Shown here: positions 1-6,263 of the stretch, piece by piece | Layout of the letters: the number at the start of each line of letters is the position of its first letter | Numbering within the stretch: the stretch's first letter is position 1 | Assembly (NCBI GenBank): GCA_007129775.1 | Contig: SKUV01000193.1 | Location: forward strand, 1-6,612 | Direction: 5' to 3' | DNA from: Paracoccaceae bacterium | Lineage (GTDB): Bacteria > Pseudomonadota > Alphaproteobacteria > Rhodobacterales > Rhodobacteraceae | Length of the DNA stretch: 6,612 nt | Program-made: the position numbers and the translations under genes | Notes under the pieces: generated by a model | What the model saw: the letters and a program-made list of their open reading frames with translations, nothing else | What the model was told of the DNA's origin: nothing | The model's database searches: none

Positions 1-1
1 A

Positions 2-562
2 CAGGAGGTTCACATTACTTCGCCGAAAGACGCGATCGAGAATGGCATCGCGCTCGTACCTGAAGATCGACATGTACAGGGTTTGTTCGAAACGAAGAGC
101 ATTGCAGACAATCTCGTTGCATCAATTCTTGAACGTATTACCCGACGCACACTAATTGACCGGGAGAAGTCAGACGAGACGGCGCAGCAATGGTTCAGAA
201 ATCTTCGGATCAAGGCCACATCTCCTGATATTGAAGTTCGAACTTTATCGGGGGGGAATCAGCAGCGGGTCGTTATCGGGAAGTGGCTCGCCTCACAGCC
301 GAAGCTTCTCATTCTTGATGGTCCCACCGTCGGTATCGACATAGCGTCCAAGTCTTCGATTCATGAAATGGTCCATACCCTGGCTGAACAGGGAATGGCT
401 ATCATCATCATTTCCGATGAAATAGCGGAGGTATATAAGAACAGCACCCGGTTAATAGTTATGCGAGAGGGGGAGTTTATCCACGAGTCAAGGCGAGAAG
501 ATATCGATCAGGATGTAATCAGAAATCTGATCGAGACCGGCCAACTGGGAGCGACAGCATGA
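2..562 (+). CDS. Sugar ABC transporter ATP-binding protein (CUT2/RbsA type), C-terminal 186 residues only
   Basis: This is the 3' end of a duplicated-ATPase sugar importer subunit of the RbsA/MglA type, which powers uptake at the inner membrane. The reading frame is open from base 2, so the gene starts upstream. The visible part is most of the second nucleotide-binding domain. Residues 19-23 are VPEDR, a hallmark of the second domain of this family. Residues 82-88 are LSGGNQQ, the ABC signature. Residues 103-113 are the Walker B and D-loop region, LILDGPTVGID. Two features point to a degenerate second ATP site: the catalytic glutamate after Walker B Asp106 is Gly107, and the switch-histidine region reads SDE (138-140), where family members usually have SSE. 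Full-length relatives are about 500 residues, so roughly 300 are missing here. The stop overlaps the start of the next permease (ATGA), which implies translational coupling. The family call is secure; the substrate is not deducible from this part. Confidence 0.95.
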   Translation, partial: QEVHITSPKDAIENGIALVPEDRHVQGLFETKSIADNLVASILERITRRTLIDREKSDETAQQWFRNLRIKATSPDIEVRTLSGGNQQRVVIGKWLASQPKLLILDGPTVGIDIASKSSIHEMVHTLAEQGMAIIIISDEIAEVYKNSTRLIVMREGEFIHESRREDIDQDVIRNLIETGQLGATA

Positions 563-1584
563 AACGGAAGACTTCGGAGCTCGCATACTTACTGAAACGG
601 CAGGAAATTGTCCTTTTCGGGATCCTCGCTGCGTACATGGTATTCGTGGGTCTCGTAAATCCGGCGTTTTTCCGCCTTGACAGTATGTTCGCCATTATTC
701 GGAACAGCGCAGGAATGATGATTCTTGCCATGGGTGCGATGATTGTACTCGCGTCGGGTGGGATCGACGTTTCGTTCACGGCTATTGCGATCTTCGGTGG
801 TTACGCTACCGTCCGAATCATGATCTGGACAGGAATCGATAATATTCTACTCGCGTTCGCAATGTCCGGGGCAATCGGGATACTACTTGGTGCGGTGAAT
901 GCGTTTTTCATACACAGGTTCAAGCTCCAGACACTGATCGTAACACTGGGAACGCAGACGATTTTTGTTGGTCTTATGACTCTCGTATTTGGTACCGCGT
1001 TTATCCCTGTTGGACAAATGCCGAGCTCCATCGTCTGGTTCGGTACCGAGTCAGTGTTTAGCGTTTTACTGTCCACCGGACGAACGGCGCGACTAACCTG
1101 GTTCGTTGTCCCAGTCGTACTCATTGTCGTAATGACCTGGTTCATATTAAATCGCACTCTGCTCGGTAGAAGTATCTATGCGATGGGTAGCAGTACTCAT
1201 GCGGCCGAACGTATCGGCCTTCCATTATGGAAGATTCGCACGTTCATCTATTGCTATGTCGGAATGCTGTCGGGTTTCATGGGAATCGTATATACGGCAC
1301 ATGTGCGCTCGCTGAATCCTATCTCACTGGTCGGACAGGAGTTGTTTGTAATTACGGCTGTTGTGCTCGGGGGAGCAAAACTGACCGGTGGTGTCGGAAC
1401 GGTCTCGGGAACTGTTTTAGGAGTTCTTATCGTTTCGGTTCTGCAGATGACACTCGTGCTAATCGGTCTTTCTGCATCCTGGATGCGTTTGTTCATTGGT
1501 ACGATTCTGCTAGTGAGTGTTGCAACGATGGCCATCCGATCGAAGCGCGCGAATGAGCAGAATCTTGTATTTACGGTTGAATGA
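559..1584 (+). CDS. Sugar ABC transporter permease 1 (RbsC-like, BPD_transp_2 family)
   Basis: An integral inner-membrane permease of 341 residues, the usual length for CUT2 permeases. It is strongly hydrophobic, with about 8-10 predicted membrane segments, the first at about residues 16-35. Family landmarks are ASGGID at 65-70 (the conserved GGID after an early helix), VTLGTQTIFVGL around 128-139, LLGRSIYAMG at 201-210, and the cytoplasmic coupling region ELFVITAVVLGGAKLTGGVG at 261-280, which matches the family's conserved loop that contacts the ATPase. The ATG overlaps the ATPase stop by four bases, and GGGAG at 547-551 sits 7 bases upstream, so the start is well supported. It probably pairs with the next gene product as a heterodimeric channel. 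Substrate specificity cannot be read from the permease; a monosaccharide or polyol is inferred from the downstream kinases. Confidence 0.95.
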   Translation: MKRKTSELAYLLKRQEIVLFGILAAYMVFVGLVNPAFFRLDSMFAIIRNSAGMMILAMGAMIVLASGGIDVSFTAIAIFGGYATVRIMIWTGIDNILLAFAMSGAIGILLGAVNAFFIHRFKLQTLIVTLGTQTIFVGLMTLVFGTAFIPVGQMPSSIVWFGTESVFSVLLSTGRTARLTWFVVPVVLIVVMTWFILNRTLLGRSIYAMGSSTHAAERIGLPLWKIRTFIYCYVGMLSGFMGIVYTAHVRSLNPISLVGQELFVITAVVLGGAKLTGGVGTVSGTVLGVLIVSVLQMTLVLIGLSASWMRLFIGTILLVSVATMAIRSKRANEQNLVFTVE

Positions 1585-2615
1585 GATCGGATATGGAAAC
1601 ACAAAGAATTAACATTTCGAAGATTATGCTCCTCGTGACTCTCTTTCTCATTGCGAATGTCGTAGTTGCCATATTGTTTGGTGGACGGTTCTACAATGTT
1701 CGAAATATGACTTCCATGGGGTTTCAGATCGGAGAGTTTGCGTTCCTCTGCATGGCAATGGCGTTGGCAATGCTTACCGGCGGTATAGATTTGTCTGTCG
1801 TTGCAAACATGAATTTAGCGGGTGTTCTTGCCGGTTTCGTGTTGACGAACGACGCCCTTGTCGCAAGTATCGGCCCGAGCGGAACAGTTCTGTTAGCCGT
1901 AGTTGTCGCGCTTGTTTCCGGATTAACGGCTGGGATTTTCAACGGATTTCTCATTGCAAAGATCGGGATTCACTCCGTTCTCGCAACAATAGGTACCATG
2001 ATGTTCTTTGCCGGAATCGGAATGGTACTGACCGGTGGCCGTGGGGTTGTGGGTTTTCCGACAGAGTTTGCGTTTATTGGAAATGGAAGTGTCGCCGGGT
2101 TTCCGTTTCCGTTTCTGCTCATGATCGTGGCGTTTCTTATTGTCGGTTTTTTTCTAAATCGGTCGAATTGGGGAAAGAGCCTCTACCTGTTCGGTTCAAA
2201 CTCAGTAGCGTCGCGTTTCTCGGGCATTCGAAATCAGAAAACCATACTGATAACGTATGCGATTGGTGGATTGTTATGTGCCTTCAGTGCGCTCATTCTT
2301 ATTTCTCGCAGTAACTCTGCACGAATCGGGTTCGGAGAATCCTATCTCTTGCAGGCTGTTGTTGTGTCCGTAATGGGTACCATGGATCCAAAGGGAGGAT
2401 CAGGCCGGTTCTCCGGGATCTTCATATCGGTTCTGTTGCTCCAGCTTCTGTCAAGCGCGTTTACTCGTCTCGGCGTGACACCTTTCGCAAGAGGGCTGGT
2501 GTACGGCTCCATTCTATTGTTGATCATTATTGCGTACGAGTTACTTTCAGGGCGTGAAGTTCTTATGCCTGTGCTTCGAAAAGCACAGATTTCCGACGGT
2601 ACAGGCGGATCATGA
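1581..2615 (+). CDS. Sugar ABC transporter permease 2 (RbsC-like, BPD_transp_2 family)
   Basis: The second CUT2-type inner-membrane permease, 344 residues, homologous to but clearly different from the preceding one. It shares TGGIDLS at 66-72 and the helix-rich layout. It also has LATIGTMMFFAGIGM (134-148), NRSNWGKSLYLFGSN (193-207) and the coupling-loop region around 254-280. That loop reads VMGTMDPKGGSGRFSG, a variant of the usual GG-rich sequence. Two permeases with one duplicated ATPase give a standard importer of one ATPase chain plus two different membrane subunits. The ATG at 1581 overlaps the upstream stop (ATGA) but has no clear ribosome-binding site. ATG at 1593 (Met5) is an alternative start, so the first four residues are uncertain. 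The gene ends 33 bases before dhaK, consistent with one operon. Confidence 0.94.
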   Translation: MRSDMETQRINISKIMLLVTLFLIANVVVAILFGGRFYNVRNMTSMGFQIGEFAFLCMAMALAMLTGGIDLSVVANMNLAGVLAGFVLTNDALVASIGPSGTVLLAVVVALVSGLTAGIFNGFLIAKIGIHSVLATIGTMMFFAGIGMVLTGGRGVVGFPTEFAFIGNGSVAGFPFPFLLMIVAFLIVGFFLNRSNWGKSLYLFGSNSVASRFSGIRNQKTILITYAIGGLLCAFSALILISRSNSARIGFGESYLLQAVVVSVMGTMDPKGGSGRFSGIFISVLLLQLLSSAFTRLGVTPFARGLVYGSILLLIIIAYELLSGREVLMPVLRKAQISDGTGGS

Positions 2616-2635
2616 CCGCTTTGGTTGTGTTAATC

Positions 2636-2641
2636 AGGAGA
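2636..2641 (+). promoter_or_regulatory. Ribosome-binding site of dhaK
   Basis: AGGAGA lies 7 bases before the ATG at 2649, within the 33-base gap between permease 2 and dhaK. Unlike the upstream genes, dhaK is not overlapped by its neighbour, so this site lets it initiate independently and fixes the start codon. No terminator-like hairpin is seen in the gap. Confidence 0.8.
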
Positions 2642-2648
2642 GATACAC

Positions 2649-3653
2649 ATGCAGCGAATAATCAATAATCCCGACAACGTCGTAGACGATATGCTAAAAG
2701 GGTTCGTGAAGGCTCATCCGGATGTAGTTACTACGACCGACCATCCGCGAGTTCTGCGATACTGCGGGCAATCTCGGGATGGAAAAGTGGGAATCGTTAC
2801 CGGCGGAGGTTCTGGCCATAAACCTGCGTTCATCGGTTACATCGGGAAAAACATGGTCGATGCAGTTGCAGTTGGTGAGATCTTCTCGTCTCCCACTGCA
2901 GGAGCATTCCTCTCGGCAATCAAGGCTGCTGACTCTGGGGCTGGTGTGGCTTGCCTGTACGGAAACTACGCCGGCGATAACATGAACGTAGCAATGGCTG
3001 TTGAAGATGCCGCAGATGAGGGGATCACGGTAAAAACGGTCGTGGCAAACGACGATGTGCCTTCAGCTCCGATCACTGAACGCGAAAAACGACGTGGGGT
3101 GGCCGGTGAAGTTCTTATGTGGAAAGTTGGTGGGGCTAAAGCAGCACAAGGAGCGCCTCTTGACGATGTAATTGCGGCGGCGCAGAAAGCTATCGATAAT
3201 ACTCGGAGTGTCGGCATCGGTCTCACGCCATGCACCATCCCGGCAGTAGGCAAACCGAACTTCTCAATTGAATCCGGGAAAATGGAAGTCGGTATTGGAC
3301 ATCATGGTGAACCAGGAATGAAGGTGACCGATCTGGCTACTGCAGACGAAATGGCTGACATGAGTCTGGATATCATTCTGTCGGACTATGCGATCGAGAA
3401 GAACGATGAGGTCGTTGTTCTCGTGTCGGGTCTTGGCGCCACTCCAGTGATGGAGCTGTATATATTCTTCAACAGGATCGCTGAGCGGCTTGGTGACAAG
3501 GGCATAGTCATTCACAAACCATATGTAGGTAACTACTTCACTTCGCTGGAGATGATGGGGGTTACGCTCACGGTCATGAAACTTGACGAAGAGCTTCGCG
3601 AGCTTATGGACATGGATGCGTATAGCATGGGGCTGCGGCAGATGGAGGTCTGA
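2649..3653 (+). CDS. dhaK: DhaK-family kinase, substrate-binding subunit
   Basis: The cytoplasmic subunit that binds a short-chain keto substrate covalently and presents its CH2OH for phosphorylation; the classical product is dihydroxyacetone phosphate. It has 334 residues against 356 in E. coli DhaK. The N-terminus NNPDNVVDDMLKGFVKAHP (6-24) is typical. GGGSGHKP is at 52-59, with His57 at the position of E. coli His56. GNYAGD is at 105-110, with Asp110 for Asp109. GIGHHGEPG is at 215-223, with His219 for the substrate-binding His218, which forms the hemiaminal. Two departures stand out: the common GGGSGHEP is GGGSGHKP, and the lysine at the start of the E. coli KNYTGD motif is Gly105. The GNYAGD form with an aromatic residue before it belongs, from memory, to a DhaK subgroup found in sugar-catabolic operons. 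The neighbour at +3 bases is the matching DhaL. The family is certain; dihydroxyacetone as substrate is doubtful, and a tetrulose or larger ketose is possible. Confidence 0.93.
   Translation: MQRIINNPDNVVDDMLKGFVKAHPDVVTTTDHPRVLRYCGQSRDGKVGIVTGGGSGHKPAFIGYIGKNMVDAVAVGEIFSSPTAGAFLSAIKAADSGAGVACLYGNYAGDNMNVAMAVEDAADEGITVKTVVANDDVPSAPITEREKRRGVAGEVLMWKVGGAKAAQGAPLDDVIAAAQKAIDNTRSVGIGLTPCTIPAVGKPNFSIESGKMEVGIGHHGEPGMKVTDLATADEMADMSLDIILSDYAIEKNDEVVVLVSGLGATPVMELYIFFNRIAERLGDKGIVIHKPYVGNYFTSLEMMGVTLTVMKLDEELRELMDMDAYSMGLRQMEV
3644..3648 (+). promoter_or_regulatory. Ribosome-binding site of dhaL, inside the end of dhaK
   Basis: GGAGG sits within the last codons of dhaK, 8 bases before the ATG at 3657. 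This placement ties dhaL translation to dhaK, as expected for subunits made in equal amounts. Confidence 0.8.
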
Positions 3654-3656
3654 CCA

Positions 3657-4304
3657 ATGAAGATACTTCGCGAGCAGAGTTCCAGCTCAATAGTCGATGG
3701 AATTATCGGACGGATTATCGAGAACAAAGAGTATCTCAGTGAGATTGATGGTGCCATCGGAGACGGCGATCATGGGATCAATATGTCGAAGGGAATGCAT
3801 CTCGCACGCGAGGCTTTGAATGACGCGGATACAGGTCTGTCGGCTGCGTTTACGACTTTAGGTAAGACACTGGTAAACGAGATTGGAGGTTCCATGGGGC
3901 CTCTGTACGGTGGTTTTTTTCGGGCGTTCGGACGTTCGATTAAAGGAGTGCAGACTATCGCGCCTGAAGAGTTCGCCTCCATGCTTCAAGACGGATACGA
4001 GTCGGTTACACGTTTAGGAAATGCGAAAGTTGGTGATAAAACGATTGTTGATACGCTTGAGCCTGCCGTTCAGGCTTTTGCGCATGAGGTGCGCGAATCC
4101 GGCGATTTCGAGAAAGCACTAGTGGCAATGGCTCATGCAGCCGAAGAAGGTAAAAATTCGACCAAGGATCTGGTTGCGAAGATTGGACGCGCGTCTCGCC
4201 TTGGTGAACGGTCTCGCGGCGTTCTGGATGCTGGTGCAACTTCATGCTGGCTGATCCTCGACGAGTTGTCCGAGAGAGCGCAAGAACTTCTTGTTGACGA
4301 ATGA
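3657..4304 (+). CDS. dhaL: DhaL-family kinase, nucleotide-binding subunit
   Basis: The partner of DhaK: an all-alpha nucleotide-binding subunit that holds ADP/ATP and Mg2+ and transfers phosphate to the DhaK-bound substrate. It has 215 residues, the normal DhaL length. The metal-binding aspartates are in IDGAIGDGDHGINM: Asp31, Asp36 and Asp38 (E. coli 30, 35, 37). GGSMGPLYG (77-85) and VGDKTIVD (125-132) are the conserved glycine-rich and GDK motifs. RASRLGERSRG (178-188) followed by DAGA (191-194) corresponds to the usual RASYLGERS...DPGA nucleotide-pocket sequence. The catalytic features look intact. No DhaM (PTS phosphoryl donor) gene lies in the window. The pair may use ATP directly through nucleotide exchange, or draw on a DhaM encoded elsewhere; the sequence does not decide this. 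The start has GGAGG 8 bases upstream and a 3-base gap to dhaK. Confidence 0.93.
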   Translation: MKILREQSSSSIVDGIIGRIIENKEYLSEIDGAIGDGDHGINMSKGMHLAREALNDADTGLSAAFTTLGKTLVNEIGGSMGPLYGGFFRAFGRSIKGVQTIAPEEFASMLQDGYESVTRLGNAKVGDKTIVDTLEPAVQAFAHEVRESGDFEKALVAMAHAAEEGKNSTKDLVAKIGRASRLGERSRGVLDAGATSCWLILDELSERAQELLVDE

Positions 4305-4307
4305 GAC

Positions 4308-4315
4308 GGGAGGAG
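4308..4315 (+). promoter_or_regulatory. Ribosome-binding site that fixes a TTG start
   Basis: GGGAGGAG in the 15-base gap after dhaL ends 4 bases before TTG at 4320. There is no in-frame ATG or GTG nearby that would keep the first beta-strand of the kinase, so this strong site supports a TTG initiation codon. Confidence 0.75.
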
Positions 4316-4319
4316 ACCG

Positions 4320-5264
4320 TTGATAGTAAGTCTCGGTGTACACATTCTGGACGTCCTCGGTCGATATGTAACAGACATTCCTTACGGACAAAACCTTGCT
4401 ATTCTAGATGAGATTCGCATGACGGTGGCCGGTACCGCTGCCGGTACAAGCGTTGATCTGGCGAAACTGGGAAATGAAGTCGTTGCTATCGGGGCTGTAG
4501 GGAACGACGAAGCAGGTACCTTTGTGATAGATACCATGAATCGATATGGAATCGATACAGCGTGTTTAGTACGAAAGCATTCTGTGCAGACATCCGCCAG
4601 TATGTTGCCAATTCGACCAAACGGTGAGCGCCCTGCGTTACACGTTCTTGGAGCGAATGCGGAGTTCGCACTGGACGACGTTCCCATGACACGTATCGCA
4701 CAAGCTGATCATGTTCACCTCGGTGGAACGTTCGTTATGCCTAAGTTTGACGGTGAACCGTCTGCAGTTGTCCTTGAACACGCGAAGAAGAACGGTGCTA
4801 CAACGTCACTTGATATGCTCGCGATTCCCCGTGAAGATATGGTTAGCGTTTTAAAGCCGGTGCTTCCCTACGTTGACTTCTTTATGCCCGGGCTCGACGA
4901 GGCTGCAATGATTTCCGGCTTCTCGAACAGAGCTGATATCGTTTCGTTTTTTCTGGATCTGGGCGCTTCGCATACCGTGTTCACTATGGGCGCAGACGGG
5001 TGCAGCATCGCTGGATCGGGAATGCCAGAGATTCGAGTGCCCGCGTACAAAGCCAACGTCGTGGACTCAACCGGTTGTGGTGACGCGTTCTGTGCCGGAT
5101 TCATCACTGGGCTGCAGAAGGGTTGGGATTTGGTGGAATGCGCGCGACTGGGAGCAGCTTCGGGCGCATTGGTCGTCTCCGGCTTGGGATCCGACGCCGG
5201 AATCGTTGACTTTGATTCTACACTGTCTTTTATGCGGACCGCCGAAATGCTTCCGATGAGTTAG
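4320..5264 (+). CDS. PfkB/ribokinase-family carbohydrate kinase, TTG start
   Basis: A cytoplasmic ATP-dependent sugar kinase of the ribokinase fold, 314 residues, within the family's usual range. The start is TTG, placed by GGGAGGAG just upstream and by the N-terminal strand IVSLGVHILDVLG, which matches the family's first beta-strand. Other landmarks are AGTAAGTSVDLAKLG (37-51), the substrate-side glycine motif, then VGNDEAG (60-66), TMGADG (222-227), and the C-terminal signature DSTGCGDAF (249-257) with its anion hole and catalytic base Asp255. The usual PN..E motif before the ATP site is PGLDEA (190-195), with Gly for Asn. Signature 2 reads DSTGCGD where DTTGAGD is commonest; both are tolerated in the family. 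The gene is the last in the operon. Possible roles are to phosphorylate the imported sugar, or to add a second phosphate to the DhaKL product, as 1-phosphofructokinase does for fructose 1-phosphate. The substrate is unknown. Confidence 0.9.
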   Translation: MIVSLGVHILDVLGRYVTDIPYGQNLAILDEIRMTVAGTAAGTSVDLAKLGNEVVAIGAVGNDEAGTFVIDTMNRYGIDTACLVRKHSVQTSASMLPIRPNGERPALHVLGANAEFALDDVPMTRIAQADHVHLGGTFVMPKFDGEPSAVVLEHAKKNGATTSLDMLAIPREDMVSVLKPVLPYVDFFMPGLDEAAMISGFSNRADIVSFFLDLGASHTVFTMGADGCSIAGSGMPEIRVPAYKANVVDSTGCGDAFCAGFITGLQKGWDLVECARLGAASGALVVSGLGSDAGIVDFDSTLSFMRTAEMLPMS

Positions 5265-5312
5265 GCGAGCGTCGTTCGAATATCAGGACCGAACGCAACT
5301 TTGAGCCGTCCT

Positions 5313-6263
5313 CTACCGATACAACAGAAACCCGAATCGGATATCCAGACCCCGCGACGACCGACCGAACTCATTTCGAATCGTGTTCCAACCCACGCCG
5401 ACTCTACCGGTTATATCGCCACCTCCCCAGTAGCTGATTCCGCAGCCAAGCGGTATTGCCAGGCTGACAGCCCAACCTTCCAGGAACTTGAACAGTAGAT
5501 CCGTGTATATACTGTCAATCTCAGCTTGCGCGAAGGGCGTGAGCAGCAAACTGCGTGTAGTCACATACCGGGTATCCGCTTCGGCAAAATTGAATACCTG
5601 TACACTACCGTATTCTCCGTCCGTACCGAGTTGCGAGAGGCGATCTTCATCGAAAACGCCATCTATCTGTAGATCGTGTATCGCTACCCCGATCTGAGTG
5701 ACCAACGGAAGCTGCAACGGTGCATATGCACTAATGGCAAAAGTAGGAGAAATGGCGATCACCGACTGTTCAGCATCACGGTCAAACTCGGGATGGCTGT
5801 CGGCAATGTTTGTGTCGGATAAGCGATACCGGACACCGGAATATTGCAGCGCCATATCGATAAGAAAATGCTGTGCCAGATCGGTCGGCCAGTTGTCGAT
5901 ACGGTCGTTCAGAACGATTGGCATTCCCAGATGTGCGTTTACCGGATTATAAAAGCCGCTTGTTCCGTCAATGTAGAGGACGGGCTGTGGTGTCTGCTGG
6001 CGATAGGAGTCGACGGGTTCGCGGTCGGGGTTTGTCCAGAAACAGTGATTACGCCGTAACGAAACGAACGTCTTCTGAATGATTTCCGGCGGATCATTCC
6101 GGGAGATAATATCTGCGTCCTGCCCATAAACAGCCGAAAGCGACATTGCGAGAAATAATAACAACAAGAAACCGGTGCTCGAATCAGGAAGCGTAGAATC
6201 CGACGGAATACCGACTACCTCCATGGGATGGTATGGGTTTGATTCTACCTTCTCATAGTTCAA
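5313..6263 (-). CDS. Exported protein of unknown function, beta-strand-rich, possibly outer membrane
   Basis: I do not recognise a family. The longest reading gives 316 residues from a TTG codon. A hydrophobic stretch at 31-46 (GFLLLLFLAMSLSAVY) followed by G47-Q48-D49 looks like a signal-peptide core with a cleavage site after Gly47, leaving about 269 residues. The mature part is rich in Tyr, Phe, Gly and Asp/Asn and has alternating polar/apolar runs. Examples are AISPTFAISAYAPLQL (170-185), WAVSLAIPLGCGISYW (264-279), TGRVGVGWN (285-293) and a final GLDIRFGFLLYR (305-316), all resembling beta-strands of an outer-membrane barrel. The start is weak: no ribosome-binding site precedes the TTG, and the 30 residues before the hydrophobic core are acidic rather than basic, which is unusual for a signal peptide. 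It is convergent with the sugar operon (48-base gap) and need not share its function. Confidence 0.7.
   Translation of the reverse strand: MNYEKVESNPYHPMEVVGIPSDSTLPDSSTGFLLLLFLAMSLSAVYGQDADIISRNDPPEIIQKTFVSLRRNHCFWTNPDREPVDSYRQQTPQPVLYIDGTSGFYNPVNAHLGMPIVLNDRIDNWPTDLAQHFLIDMALQYSGVRYRLSDTNIADSHPEFDRDAEQSVIAISPTFAISAYAPLQLPLVTQIGVAIHDLQIDGVFDEDRLSQLGTDGEYGSVQVFNFAEADTRYVTTRSLLLTPFAQAEIDSIYTDLLFKFLEGWAVSLAIPLGCGISYWGGGDITGRVGVGWNTIRNEFGRSSRGLDIRFGFLLYR

Noticed and set aside
801..1157. Minus-strand frame of 118 codons opposite permease 1, with similar ones opposite permease 2, DhaK and DhaL
   Set aside because: The plus-strand proteins match known families over their whole length. The antisense frames show no recognisable motifs and no ribosome-binding sites.
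2616..2648. Internal promoter or attenuator in the 33-base gap before dhaK
   Set aside because: The gap contains only a ribosome-binding site and is too short for a convincing promoter; no hairpin is seen.
5265..5312. Possible bidirectional terminator between the convergent genes (CGTTCG at 5273-5278 with CGAACG at 5290-5295; AGGAC at 5285-5289 with GTCCT at 5308-5312)
   Set aside because: The stems are only 5-6 base pairs with loops of 11 or more, they overlap each other, and no T run follows in either direction.
5301..6082. Several plus-strand open frames of 65-84 codons across the exported-protein gene
   Set aside because: They lie opposite a longer frame with a hydrophobic export segment and coherent beta-strand patterns. 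They lack ribosome-binding sites and protein-like composition, so they are best explained as antisense shadows.
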